Source of the DNA: Blattamonas nauphoetae
Lineage: Eukaryota; Preaxostyla; Oxymonadida
Length of the DNA: 64,000 nt
Direction: 5' to 3'
Assembly: GCA_033064195.1 (NCBI GenBank)
Contig: JARBJD010000157.1
Location: 62,001-126,000 of the forward strand
Numbering within the stretch: the stretch's first letter is position 1; each line of letters begins with the position of its first letter. The position numbers were made by a program, and so were the translations under genes. The notes below the pieces were generated by a model that worked only from the letters and a program-made list of their open reading frames with translations, had not been told where the DNA came from and did no database searches. Shown here one piece after another: positions 48,463 through 60,600 of the stretch.

Positions 48463-50871
48463 TTTGGTTCTTTTCGTTGATATGTCACGTTTTTGTCTCC
48501 TAAAACTTCAGTATTGATCGAGTCTCTCTTAACCTCCTTTCAGAATAACCAAACAATTGAAATAAGCAGATGAATTGTGCAGAGTGGTTTCCAAAAGAAG
48601 GGTGGTCTGAGATTTCCATCTAAAGATGTGGTTATGGAGGAGATATCGAAAATTTTGGTCATACTCCATGGTGATATTCAGAAGTTCGATTGGAGGAATG
48701 ATGAAGAAGGGTTGCGGAGGAGTTTTGGCTTCGAAAATGGAGAAGTCAAAATTGGACAATAAGCGTCTCCCGATTTGATCATGAAGTTCCAAAAGAGGGG
48801 AGGGTTGGGCGGAATAGTTGTTTGGGTGAATTGGAGAGGAGACATGGGGTTGAGTGATGAGGTGAGTGGATCGTACGCGGTGGAGTCTTTGAGAGGGAGT
48901 GTGGTGACAGTGCAACTTTTTTTCGATCAAATGAAGAGTTAGAAGCTTTGACTGATATTGTCTGAGCAGAATATCAGCGACGGAAATGTCATTGTTCGTG
49001 GAGATTCAACCAGTGTTCGGATCAGGCGCCTGAAGGTCTAATATGATTCCTTCCTTCTCTGAATGATAATCAGAGAAGGAAAGATAGGTGACACTGATGA
49101 TAAGGCATTTCTATATGAGGGATATTTGAGAATGACGAGATTTGCATGTAATTTCGAATGTGACAGAGGAGAACTCGGTTTTTGAAATACTTCCCACATA
49201 AAACCAGGCTCCATTTGTAGATGTTGGCCTGTTAAGCTGTGTCCAGTCGAGGTGGCAATGTCCAGTCCAATGTCCAGTCTCCTATTTAGGAGCCGAGGGA
49301 GTTCAAAAAACCGGGCAATGGGTGAAATCCAAGTCATTGCAACAAAATGACTCGAAACTTCAAGGGAAGGTGTTCTGTGGGCAGATTAGAGATATTTCAG
49401 CAGATTGAGGTCAATTGTGTCCGGAGAACTTTATTATCGGATGGAAATGGGATGATCATTCCAAACCACATCCTTTTCTCCGCGAATTATCAATTCTACA
49501 AACATATTCTTGCAGCAATGATCTCAAAGATGGAATAATTGACACAAGGCAAAACAGTGTGATTAGTGACGAATTAAGTGAAAAGAAGACAAAAGATACG
49601 GCAGCCGACCTTCAGCTTGTTGTGATTCTTCTGAATTTCCTTCGACGATTGGCTCAGTCTATTTTAGGGCTGGTTGAGATCTTACAAACATCAACAGCGC
49701 GTCTATGTATGACCAAAAAAGAGGAGGTGAGACCGTTAACAAGTGTGATCATGATTTAGTGGGAGTTCTTGAGGAAAGCGATTGTGAAGAATTCCCGGTT
49801 GAAGAAGCTGTGTTCAACGACGTTGACTTCGTTGGAGCATTGTCGTGTGGGGGGAAATGTTGAATTCTGGAGGTTAAGGAGAAAAAGAGAAGAAGGATCA
49901 ATGTGGAGAATGTGAAAGAGTATGAAGAACGGAGATATCTCTTGAGAGGACAATGAAGATGAGATGAAATTTCTGGGAATTCATTCTGACAAACCTTGTA
50001 TCGATGATAAATTCTTCTCTTCCATTGTTTTCGTAAAGTATTTCATTGTCCTGAATTTTCGGTTCTTCTTTCTTCTCGACTTGTTTTGTTGATTCCTTAT
50101 TTTCTTCACCGATTGATTCGGCCATCGTTTGATCAGTTAGAGTTACAACAAGTGCAACAGTGTGTTCTTGTTCAATCTTGTTCTGGCTGGGTTCTGGAGA
50201 CTTCACTTCCTTTGGAATCACAACTGTCTTCGAATCTTTCTTCTCAACATCTGATTCCATATTCCTAGCTACCATCTCCTCTGATTCTTGCCTCTTCGCC
50301 TCGGCCTGTTTCGCGATCTGTTCAAATCTCCCCTTAACTCCCGATCTATATGTCGAATGTGAAGATATGAATGAGGAGGGTCAAATACGATGAAAAATGT
50401 CAAAAAATGAATAAGCAAGAGATGCAAACCGATGGCAACAGATCTCCCATCCTAGTGCATATTGGGGAACAATATGCCCGTCGTCTTGGAGGTTCCCTTT
50501 GAAAATACTCTGAGTCCATTTTCTACCAATTCGATGACAGTTGTTCATTTCTTCTCAGAGGAGAAGACGTACGACAGTTCGATCGTGTTGACTTTTCGCT
50601 TGTGGATGAATGAGCACACTGTTCCTGCAAGAGATGGAGAGAAAAGTGAAGGAAGTGGCTAGAAATTGAAAATAAAGAGAGAAAACACTATCAACGGCGA
50701 CTCAAACTGTTCTGAGTTTGGTCACATCCAGGGGCAGCAAAATGCAGAGATGAAGGCACTACCTCGCTCAAACAAAGTGATGAGGTCTAAGACTAATCAA
50801 AAAGTGAGAGATGGGTGGTAATATCACACCAACATCGAAATGGAGACGCAACTGTGACCCTTTATAGATGT

Positions 50872-50903
50872 CGATTGGACATCCAGGACTGGATGTCCAA
50901 TCG
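50872..50903. repeat. 32-bp near-perfect palindrome
   Basis: Two 15-bp arms, CGATTGGACATCCAG and its exact complement, separated by GA. It lies among other TCCAATG motifs in the foreign stretch. The role is unknown. Confidence 0.8.
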
Positions 50904-51215
50904 GACAGTCCATTTTTGCCGACTCTTTGAAAACTTCAAAAACGGTATGCACTAATTGAGAAGACATCAGAACAAAAGTATCAGCGAAATGTCCAATGAC
51001 ATCCAATGACGTCCAATGGTGGGTGGATCAAGCAACTCGTCACTAGAAGAAGAGTATCATCGGATTCTCACCATTTCGCTGATTTTTAACAGACTATTCT
51101 CATTTTCAAGTGAAAGGAAACAAATATATGGAATGAGAGTAAAATGAACAGGATCAAAATTGAATATCCAATCGAAGTCAATTGTCCAGTCCAACGCTGG
51201 CACCGTCCAATCCAA

Positions 51216-51573
51216 TTAACATGCCAATGTAGATGCCGATATATTGACAAAAGTTGTGGGTGAAGGTTCAGATTCCTGTTGGACGACCGAAAACAAGTTG
51301 AGTGACGAGACATGAAATACAGTCGAGAGAGCTTTGGACATATCTGGATCAGACCCAACCAAAACACATCCAACGAGGGAGAGAGACCCATGATCGTTCC
51401 GCTGACACTTTAAGCGGCTTCCAAGTGCATAAAGAGCACTTCCTTGTGGGGCTGTGTTCTGTCTGAATTGACATTTGATGAATGTTGCTGAGGAGTGAAT
51501 AAGTTGACAAGCTCCTCCCATGGACGAACTCGAACAGAAAAGGAAAACTGAAGCGTTGATAACAACAGTTGAG
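51216..51573 (-). pseudogene. Fragment of a beta-helix (Pmp-like) surface protein
   Basis: In frame with the upstream HECT remnant, the translation changes to VVINASVFLFCSSSSMGGAC, then ATFIKCQFRQNTAPQGSALY, typical of right-handed beta-helix repeats (GGA, FxxCxFxxNxA, GSALY). It is a fragment with no start or membrane anchor. The related sequence at 59.6-60.6 kb suggests a large family in this genome. The apparent fusion is a rearrangement product. Confidence 0.55.
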
Positions 51574-52672
51574 TGAGCTCTGTCCACCATCGTCCAGAAC
51601 GTAGAGATCACTTGTGGATGACTAGACAGTTCGGATGTGTAATACGTGCGTCTCTTCCAATCGACAACGTCAATCTCGGTTTTTCCACACACCATCAGTT
51701 CCAGCTCTTCCGGACTCAGAAGACGGAGAACATGGTCAGGAACAAGCGAATGAAGATCTGACCGCATCGCTGTCACGATCAGAGAATACGAGTTCAGGGT
51801 GACTTCAAAATTGTCATGGTGACCATGTCCGAGAGATTGCAGATCTTCCTGTTCCATGGGGTGGCCTTGGAGCAGCTTCCAAATGAACTTGTTGAATCGG
51901 AAGGGAACGTACAGCCGTTCCAACATCACCTTCCCCAGAATCAGTCCAGCAAACTTGTAGATTTGGAGAAATGTCGGATTCTTGAACTTGGGGTCGCTTG
52001 GGATGGTCAGTGTTCCCTTTCCTGTCCCATCGGGCGTGAAGAGGCCAAGATCTTTTGGATCATTGATTTTCTCAACGAGTTTGGTGAAGAACCAGCGCTT
52101 GATTCCATTCAGGTCAATCGCGTCGGTTCCCTCCAGAATCACGTAGAATGGCTGGAGGAGTTCTGCCCGTGTCTTGTTGTACATCGCAACCATCGATTTC
52201 GCAATGTTTGCATCGGGAGGAAACGTGATTTTGCACTTTCCAATTCTCGCAAGAGGCTGGATCGCTGAGAGGGCGTCCTCGAACTTTTGTCTTTGCTTTT
52301 CTAAACATTCCGAAAATGGGGTCTTGAGGAGTCGAACGGAGGGTGCCTGAACTCTCTCAGTGGTCAAACTGGTGGAGAGCTTGAATTTATATAGATATTT
52401 GGAAAAGGATGGTTCGTTAAGAAGAGTCTCAGCATTCGGCCGTTCTTTCGCCTTCTCTCAAAGAATACAACAAAAAAACAGGCATACATAGGTCAGCATC
52501 TTTTTAAAGATGTCACGAAGTGGTTCAGGGATTGTCTCGATGCCAGTTCGTAAATCATGACTCTAATCGACCACATGTCACTTCGACCGTCATATCTGGA
52601 AAAAGAAAAGCGAACAAAGGTACGAACTCGAGATCCTCTCCGAAAGACTCGGGGCACGATAAACACTGAACC

Positions 52673-52793
52673 ACAATAAGTCCTGTGTTGTGGAATTCCT
52701 TGGAAACTTCTTTCACAGTTTGGTCTTTGAAAGATGTCTGTTCAAAGGGTTGATCGGATGGGTGACACCTTTAAACACAATTGATTGTGGAAT
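52673..52793 (+). repeat. Upstream region of gene D, copy of that before gene B
   Basis: A near-identical copy of 17303-17423, beginning at CACAATAAGTCCTGTG and ending at the start codon. Its left edge coincides with the cut-off of the second kinase-HECT gene, which marks a rearrangement junction near 52665-52673. Confidence 0.65.
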
Positions 52794-55700
52794 ATGGCTG
52801 ATCGTGTCAAAGTTCCCGAAGGCTGTTTGTCATGTTCTTGTTGTTCATGAATGAATTTCGATTGTGGTTGTTGTTCAGATTCATGCGTTCGGATCGTCTA
52901 CTCTGGTGGTACTGTGGTGGTTGTGGAAATGATTGAAAAGTCGAGCAATATCCACTACACAGGAAAGATAGTGCAGTGCTTGACTCAAAACGACATTGAT
53001 CAATTCAATAAAGAAGCTGGAAGGCTGAGAACTTTCGACCATCCTCGAATCATCAAACTGAAGGAAGTCATCACAATGGACAACATCAAAGTTATGGTGA
53101 TGGAACTGGGCGGAAAATCCCTTTCGGAAATAATGAACGACTACACAGAAAGGAAAATTCTGATGCCTCGCGAAGTGTGTTCGCCAATCTCCTGTTATTC
53201 ATGTTCTTTTTCGTCAACTTCATTTTATATTTCCTATCTGTCATATATTTGTTGATGGGCTGATTATTTCAGGACATATATCGAATAGTGGAGGATGTTG
53301 CATCGGCGTTGGAATTGATGCACCACCACTCAAGCGGACGGACGGCCCACGGCGATATCAAAATGGCGAACATTTTAGTTGGCAGCGATGGCCATGCGAA
53401 GCTCTGTATGTCTGTTTTTCCACTATATCATCCTTTCCACTACCACCCTCCTCTCTGCACTTCTGTTCATCCTCGCAGGTGATTTTGGGGCAGCGGAATC
53501 GGAAGATGTGACAGCGGCGAGTTCGGCGATGTCACACCTGTCCGTGTCGCCAGAACGGATGGAGTCGGGAGAAGCGACGTGCGAGGCGGATGTGTGGGCG
53601 TTGGGAGTTATGCTGTATTGGCTGCTGTTTGGAGAGCCACCTTTCAAGGCGAAGAAAATGTTGCAGCTGATTCAAGAGATTTCGTCGTTCAAACCAACGT
53701 CGATCAGGAACACGTGTGGAGAGGACGAGCGAGCGCTGCTGATGCGAATGATGGATCCTGTCTGCCTTCCTCTTCTCTTTTGATCATCCCTCCTTTTCTC
53801 TCTTTCTCTTTTCTTTTGAACAGTGTGCAGAATCTCGAATAACATGTCGCCAGTTGCGGCTCTCCAAGTCGTTCCAATGCATTGTGAACACAATTGATGG
53901 AGTTTGGAAGCTGAAAAATGACGAACAGGCACAACGAGTGGAAGCGGAAGAGACAACAAGAAAAACTGAGGAAGAGAAGGTGCTAGCAGAAGAGAAGCAG
54001 AAGAGGGCAGAAACAGAAAGAACAAGGATGGAGGAAGAGAGGAAGAAAGCAGAAGAGAAAACAAGAAAAGTGGAGGAAGAGAAGAGGAAGGCGGAAACCG
54101 AAAGAAGGAAGATGGAAGAGGAGAAAAGGAGAGCAGAATGGAAGCTGAAGACGATCGAAGAACAGAAAGGACTCATCGAGAGAGAAAAAGAGGAACTCTC
54201 AAACGAAGTGAAGCGAACTCTTCAAGAACTTGGAGATGCTCGAGAAGCGAAGGAGAAGAGCGAGCGAGAGACACAATCTCTGAAAATACGGCACGACGAT
54301 TTGAAACGCCAACTATCCAATTTCCCTGCTTATGTTGGAACAGAATCTCTCAAACTTCTCGACAGCACTGTTCACCAAATTCAGGACACCTCACTCACCC
54401 AAATTGTCAAACTTGACAAAATAACTGATTGGAGAACTGCATTCACTTGTCCGATCGACGAGGGCGATTGGGAACTCAAAATCAGAGGACTTGACACATT
54501 GTGGAATGTGAGTGTGTTCTTCTCTCTTCTCATCTTTTCAGTGATTGGTTTCATTAAAGCTCCACTTCCAGACAATCCCACACTCAAAAGTTGTGGAAGC
54601 TATTACAGCGGGATTGGTGGTGACTTCATTCTCAGAAATGGAGGGATGTGGAAAGGACGAGAATTCAAGCCTCCAGGAACCAACAAGAAGTGCGATCGAG
54701 TTGGGCAGACAGCAGCGATTCGAGTGAATATGTCGACTCGAGAGGCTCGACTGTTTGTGGATGATTCGGAACAGCCTGGGATCTTCACCGACATCCCCTC
54801 TTCTCTCTGCCTCGGGATCTCAACGCATGAGCTAAATTCTCCGATTGAAGTTCTTCATCTGACTCGAGTGGATGTCTTGTCGTTCATGGACAAAGCAAAA
54901 CAAGATGCCCTAACCAACCCGGCTCGAATTAAGCAGTTGGAGGAAGAGATTAAGAAGGCAGAAACAGAAAGAAGGAAGATGGAAGAAGAAAGGAAGAAAA
55001 CCGAAGAGAAAACAAGAAAAGCGGAGGAGGGGAAGCGGATTGCGGAGGAAATAAGGAAGAAAACAGAGAACGAGAAAGGGAAGCTGTCAAATGAACTGAA
55101 GAGAGCTCTTCAAGAACTTGGAGAGACTCGAGAAGCGAAGGAGAAGAGCGAGAGAGAGACACAATCTCTGAAAGAACAGAACAATGGATTGAAACTCCAA
55201 CTGGCCGATCTTCAGATTTGGTCTGGAACTGAATCTCTCAAAACATTCGACAGAACTGTTCACGGACTCACACCAACCACTCTCACACAAATTGTCAAAC
55301 TCGAAAAAGACGACGAGTGCAGAACAGCATTCACGTTTCCGATCGACGAAGGAGAGTGGGAACTCAAAATCAGAGGTCAAGATACAAGTTGGCCTGTGTG
55401 TTTGTTCTTCTCTCTTTTCATCTTTTCAGTGCTTGGCTTCCTCAAACATCCTCTTCCTGAAGATGCCACACAATTCAGTTGTGGATATCATTCTGGTGGG
55501 ATTGGTGGTGATTTCATTCTTTGGACTGGAGGGATGTGGCAAGGAGGAGAATTTAAGCCAGCAGGAACGAACAAGAGATGCGATCGAGCTGGGCAGACAG
55601 CAGCAATTCGAGTGAACATGTCGACTCGAGAAGCTCGACTGTTTGTGGACGATTCGGAACAGCCTGGGATCTTCACCGACATCCCTTCTCCTCTCTGCCT

Positions 55701-57471
55701 CGGGATCTCCTCACACGAGCAATATTCTCCGATTGAAGTTCATCATCTTTCTCGCGCTGACATCTTTAGAACGAAGCAAGAAAGCAATACACTCATCGTT
55801 TCAGCCAGAATAAAGACGTTGGAAGAAGCGAAGAAGAAAGCAGAAACGGAAAGAGCTCGGATGGAAGAAGAGAAGAAGAAAGCAGAATCAGAAAGAGCGA
55901 AGATGGAAGAAGCAATGAAGAAGGCAGAATCAGAAAGAGCGAAGATGGAAGAAGAGAAGAAGAAGGCAGAAACGGAAAGAGCAAGAATGGAAGAAGCAAC
56001 TAGAAGGGCAGACGAGACAGCAAGAAGAGCAGAGGAGGGAAAGCAGCTGGCAGAAGAGAAACTGGAAAAGGCAGAGGAAGAGAAAAGAAAGAGTGACATT
56101 GAAAAGGAGAAACTGTCGAATGAACTGAACAGAACTCTTCAAGAGCTTGGAGAGGCTCGTGATGAGAAAGAGAAGAGCGAGAGAGAGAAGAGAGCGATGA
56201 CTGAGAAGATGGAGCGGATGGTCATGCCAACCGAATGGATTGGAACTGACTCGCTCACAACATTCGACAGAAGTGCGCACAAACTCGCTCCAACCACTCT
56301 CAAACAGATTGTCCAACTCGAGCCCAACAAGTGGAGAACTGCATTCACTTTTCCAATCGACGAGGGAGAGTGGGAACTAAAAATCAGAGGAAACGACACA
56401 AGTTGGTTCGTGAGTGTGTTTCTCAAACTTTTCATTTTTTCAGCACTTGGCTTCCTCAAGTATCCACTTCCTCGCAATGCAACTCAACATCAGTGTGGAT
56501 CCTGGAAGAGTGGGATTGGTGGTGATTTCGTTCTCTACAGTGGAGGGGTGTGGAAAGCAGGGAAAGAATTGAAACCAGAAGGAACAAACAAGAAGTGTGA
56601 TCGAATTGGACAGACAGCAGCGATTCGAGTGAACATGTCGACTCGAGAAGCACGACTGTTTGTGGACGATTCGGAACAGCCTGGGATCTTCCCCGACATC
56701 CCTTCTCCTCTCTGCCTCGCAATCTCAACTGGATCCCTTGTTGAGAATGTTCCCGTTGACATTCTTCATCTTGCCAGATCCGACAACTTGACAGAACAAG
56801 GAATGGATGGTCTCTCCCGATCGAACCGAATCAAAGTGTTGGAGAAAGAGAAACTGACTGCCAAGATGAAGTTGGAGCAGATGAGAATGATGCTGAGAAC
56901 AGAATGGGTTGGAACAGAATCTCTCAAAACAATCGACAGAACAGCTCACAAACTCACTCCAAACTCAATCACTCAGATCATCAAGCAGAAAACTGGAGAA
57001 TGGAGAACTGCATTCACTTTTCCAGTCGACGAGGGAGAGTGGGAACTCAAAATCAGAGGAAATGATACAGTTTGGAATGTGAGTGTGTTCTTCTCTCTTT
57101 TCATCTTTTCAGTGCTTGGCTTCCTCCACCATCCTCTTCCTGAAAAGGCCACACAAAAACAGTGTGGCACCTATTTCGATGGGATTGGTGGTGATTTCAT
57201 TCTTTGGACTGGTGGAATGTGGAAAGGAAGAGAATTCAAGCCAGCAGGAACAAACAAGAAGTGTGATCGAGTTGGGCAGACAGCAACGATCCGAGTGAAC
57301 ATGTCGATTCGAGAAGCTCGACTGTTTGTGGACGATTCGGAACAGCCTGGGATCTTCACCGACATTCCTTCTCCCCTCTGCCTCGGAATCTCAACCTTCG
57401 AACGGAAGAAACCCATTCAAATCCTCCATCTTGCTCGAACGGACCTCCCCACGGAGTCACTAGCAGTGTAG
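52794..57471 (+). CDS. Gene D: kinase-like / coiled-coil / four-SPRY protein (about 1,422 aa)
   Basis: Exons: 52794-52824, 52879-53174, 53273-53405, 53479-53759, 53824-54511, 54542-55399, 55430-56413, 56444-57082, 57113-57471. All phases agree and the gene ends at TAG. The kinase fold has a degenerate loop (YSGGTVVVVE) but keeps Lys (TGKIV), HGDIKMAN, DFG, SPE and CEADVWALG; it lacks two residues before CEADV relative to A, B and C. The coiled coil is short and there is no 42-bp array. Four SPRY-type modules have 30-nt introns at 54512-54541, 55400-55429, 56414-56443 and 57083-57112. The second of these introns begins GTTTGT, not GTGTGT. It ends directly after the last module without the C-terminal coil of B and B2. 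Probably a pseudokinase or weak kinase scaffold. Confidence 0.82.
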
Positions 57472-57578
57472 TCGTCACCCTCCATGTCAGCTCAAATCTA
57501 GCAATTGTTGGAAGAACAACGAATCCGAAAACTGGAATGAAACATGACTAACTGCTGGATGAATCACCTCGAATTGCG

Positions 57579-57690
57579 ATGATTTAACAGACTGACAATC
57601 TGGAATCTCGCAAGTTCCTTATTTCTTTTGTTGTGAAGTCACTTTTAAGCACATTTTGGAATGGATACTTCATCCGTTTCAATTCATGGA
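57579..57690 (+). repeat. Family 3' flank, copy 4 (after gene D)
   Basis: The most diverged copy of the flank (CTTATTTCTTTTGTTGTGAAG, TTTAAGCACATTTTGGAATG). It ends just before the convergent RhoGAP gene. Confidence 0.5.
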
Positions 57691-57719
57691 TTCTGTTACT
57701 CCTGATTTCGCCAATCTGT

Positions 57720-58953
57720 TCAATTTTGAGGTAATTGGGTGAATGGCAACTTAACGGTCAAACGCCAAACCACTTCCAACCGGAACGACACACGCGCAGG
57801 AGGAGCAGCGACGAGGGGGTCGTTCTCGACGATTCTTCTCGAGCGCGGACGGCGACTCGTTTTGCGCTCTTTCTCTTTTCCTTCCGACACCTCTCCCGCC
57901 TCCCGCTCCCTCTTCTCCTCTTCCACCATCTCGTTGTACTTCAGAATCACGAAGTCATGGCACCAGAATGGGATGATTGGTGTGGGTAGCGCTTCCAGCC
58001 ATTTCAGGATCAGCCCCGAAAAGAGGAGCGGGTCGGAGAGAGTGTCAGCTGACGGCACGGCGAGGAAAGACAGACACGACGGGACGAGCATCCCTGCTGG
58101 CGACACATCTCTCTCACTTCATATCTTTCGCTTTCTCTTTCGCTTTTGTCTTGTCGTTTGAGAGGTGTTGTGGTGTGGTGGGCTGGCTGGTGTCTGTGTC
58201 TGGATGCGTCTTCTGGTTTCCTCCACATCGTACCCAAAACAGACCCGCGTTGATCAGAGCCGCTGCTGCTGAAATCTCGCTCTCTGCCACCGTCCGACGA
58301 AACACTCCTTCCGTCTCCAGCCCTCCCAACTCCACAAAGCGATTCCAAAGGAACGGGAACACGAAAGGCATTTGGAACGAAGCGAACGGCCGCCACACAC
58401 TTCCCCACCCAGTTCCTCTCTCTCCACGCTTGGCCTCCGTCGACTCGCCCTCCAAAAACCCTGTCGACCACAGCGCCCGCGTCGCTCGCATTGACGCTGC
58501 GAGAGGGCTCAGCCAGCGAGGCGGGGTGAGAGGGTCGGAGTGGAAGAGCGCCTGCTGAAGAAGGGCTTCCTCGACGCCGACTGAGAAGAAGCGGACAGAG
58601 TGTCCCACTCCACACATCTCGAGCCCGCGTGGCAGAGGGAGTGTCTCGTCCAGTTTCATCTCGCCTCGCCATCGCCACACCACCACTCGCTCTCCCTCCT
58701 CCTTCTTCTCCTTCTTACTCTCTTTCCCACTTCGTCCCACTCACACCACGGCGAGCGACCCAATCTTCTCGAAGTCAGCGTTCGGGACAAGCTCCACAAA
58801 CAGCGAGTGCTCCTTCCCTTTCTTGTAGCACCCCTCTTCCACCAGCTGCGTCGGCGACTCGTCTGGCCCTTTCTCAGCAATCTCCGCTGCTCGCCGCTGC
58901 GGTCCAAAGAACAGCGTCACACACATCTTCGAAAACACAACACGCACAATCAT
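57720..58953 (-). CDS. RhoGAP-domain protein
   Basis: Minus-strand exons cover about 58953-58740 (LVEEGCYKKGKEHSLFVELV), about 58700-58220, and about 58094-57720. The second has the start of a RhoGAP domain: PFLWNRFVELGGLETEGVFR, where GVFR supplies the catalytic arginine finger. The third has DPLLFSGLILKWLEALPTPI, matching the family's LLKxWLRELPEPLIP segment. The intron between them removes the frame-breaking stretch 58220-58095; its exact borders are uncertain, as is the first intron near 58740. The protein ends in a basic, Ser/Arg-rich tail. RhoGAPs switch off Rho/Rac GTPases and so act on actin and membranes; the arginine finger suggests activity. The upstream start is not fixed: ATG 58953 is in frame, but the frame is open further. 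Confidence 0.68.
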
Positions 58954-59064
58954 TCCCGCCAGCTTCTCTGCCCGCCCTGCTCCTTCCGCTTAGGCATGGG
59001 CAGTGGTCGGTCTGAAATGGTCGAGTCCAGTCCCTAAAAATTTAAGAGTCGCCGACTGTTTTGA

Positions 59065-59140
59065 AGTGTCCTTTTAGTCGAGTGGAAGAACGGAAGCTTT
59101 TTGCTCCCCGGACCCAGGATCGAATCCCGCCAGAGTCACT
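59065..59140 (+). tRNA. tRNA-Lys(UUU)-like sequence, probably degenerate
   Basis: The 76-nt stretch has a D-arm-like TAGTCGAGTGGAAGA, an anticodon arm GGAAG-CTTTTTG-CTCCC (one A-C mismatch; anticodon TTT) and a B-box-like GATCGAATCC. The acceptor stem pairs at only about five of seven positions (AGTGTCC with AGTCACT), and the T stem has a mismatch. It may be a tRNA pseudogene or a divergent functional gene. Confidence 0.35.
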
Positions 59141-59585
59141 TTAATGTTCACTTTTTCTCATTTTTGATTCACATCATCTCTGCAATTAGTTCATCTCATT
59201 TTTCACAAAATTAAGGTGGATAAGATTCTGGATCAAGAGTCCCTGAGTCGGTCTGTCCTTCCCCAACATCGGACAAAAAGTCGGCCTGACCGACCGACTC
59301 CGACTCTTCTCCTTTGTTCTAACATCTTTTCCACGGATTTAGATAATTGTTAAATAGTGTTTTATTTCTTTTCCATACTTATCAATCATTCTCTTTCAGT
59401 ATCTCACTCTTGAACCCAGTTGTCCCACAGCCGACTTAGATCAAGCATGGTCATCAACAGACCTTTGATACATGAGATCGATCAAGCAGAAACTGAGATC
59501 GATCGATCTCAGTTCCGGTTTTTGGGACTGAGATCAATGACTTAATTAGGCGTATCTATATTTGTCTCATTGTTGTGTCAATTGG
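59141..59585. other. Gap with a 24-bp palindrome
   Basis: No gene seen. It contains a perfect palindrome of 24 bp at 59491-59514, centred on ATCGATCGAT and extended by AACTGAG on each side, and a further GAGATCGATC nearby at 59474. Confidence 0.55.
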
Positions 59586-60600
59586 TCAAAATAAGAATCT
59601 TGAAAAAGCGAAATGGTTGTAGTGTGATAGAATGAACACTGAAAAGAGGGTAAAAAACGTATTCTCTCCTTTTCGCACTCTTCTCGAAGTTGCTTTCGAT
59701 GCATAATCATTCAGTCCATCCGATCGCCACGTGTTGCTCATTCCACCTCTCGCTGTCCATCCATCAGACGGAGAAGGCGTCGATTCGGGAAGAAGACGGG
59801 GAACAGCGAACGGTCGATGCAACAACACAGAATCAGAGTGAGTGGGGGTGTCTGTTTGGTTCACGAGACATCCTTCTCTCGACACATCCACTCTGCCCTT
59901 CTCTCCGCTTCCTGATGTGATTTTCGTGATGTCGTGAGTGAGGTCCAGCTCTGAGTGGAGGACAGCAGATGTCTGAACTTCCATTGTCGACGGAAGTGCG
60001 TGTTTCAGATGCTTGTCCGCCTCGTTCAGGCTTCTGCACGGGAAATCAGCCTCGCCACACCACATCCCATCCTTCTCTGTTCCACTCACAACCACAGTCT
60101 CTCCGTCGAATGCGTTCGGGTAGAGAAGGAGAGTGGACCAGCTCCCATCACGAAGATTCGAACGGCATCGGATGCTCCGTTCTTCACGTTCGAAAAGTCA
60201 ACTTTCTTCAGTCGGAGAGAATCAGCTCCTTCGATCTGCACAACCCCATCAACTGATCCATCCACATTCAGATTCGAGAATTCCACTTCTTCCATTTCAA
60301 TCCTCATTTGGTCCGTCGCTGAGTTGGAGGCAGATGAGGAGAGAGGAGAAAGAACAGACGAGAGGGACAGTGAGTTGAGATTGATCGGTGGCAGTGAACG
60401 AAGATGGCGAGATGACGAGTGTTCCAGCTGAGCAAGAGAGGAGTGGGCGAGACAAGGCCACGTTCAGCTTCCCACACGAAGGGAACGTTCGATAGCTCAA
60501 CACGTCCTTCCAACGCGAGTCTGAGAAAGAAGCGATCGTTCTTCCGACAGTTGGATCCAAAGGAGAATGGAAGGCGTAACTGGATCGGGTGTCAGTGCTC
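59586..60600 (-). pseudogene. Decayed beta-helix (Pmp-like) protein sequence
   Basis: Minus-strand frames in succession show beta-helix style sequence: LEGRVELSNVPFVWEAERG near 60500, VEFSNLNVDGSVDGVVQIEG near 60270, then GMWCGEADFPCRSLNEADKH and ITSGSGEKGRVDVSREG near 60060-59870. The pieces are in the right order, but the frame changes at least twice and no signal peptide or C-terminal anchor is present. The family is probably cell-surface. It is a fragment joined near 60580 to the next gene. Confidence 0.5.

Larger units (their letters stand above)
48463..51576. other. Foreign 3.1-kb stretch inside the second HECT gene
   Basis: No intact gene. Minus-strand pieces at 48930-48529 (PPIELLNITMEYDQNFRYLL), 49337-49038 and 50275-49898 (a Lys/Glu-rich segment, KQVEKKEEPKIQDNE) have coding-like composition but no recognised family. 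TCCAATG/GTCCAGT-type short motifs recur near 49240-49290, 50870-51020 and 51180-51230. The last 350 bp encode a beta-helix fragment. Confidence 0.45.
48168..52665 (-). pseudogene. Second kinase-HECT gene, truncated and interrupted
   Basis: The HECT body (52367-51577) closely matches the gene at 29.5 kb (ITFPPDANIAKSMVAMYNK, PFRFNKFIWKLLQG, EIDVVDWKRRTYY). The final lobe is separate, at 48368-48168, and again has Ser in place of the catalytic Cys (HMSFNKLDIP). Between them is 3.2 kb of foreign sequence, and about 60 bp of the gene is missing at the break. Upstream, a kinase remnant (YRAPSLSER, then YDGRSDMWSIRVMIYELA across a short intron) is cut off near 52665, where sequence shared with the upstream region of gene B begins. 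It is a broken paralogue of the kinase-HECT gene. Confidence 0.75.

Noticed and set aside
17200-57471. A reassigned stop code (TAA/TAG as Gln), known in some oxymonads
   Set aside because: Genes end sensibly at TAG (B, D), TAA (kinase-HECT, 38.2 kb gene) and TGA (C), and no conserved domain needs an in-frame TAA or TAG.
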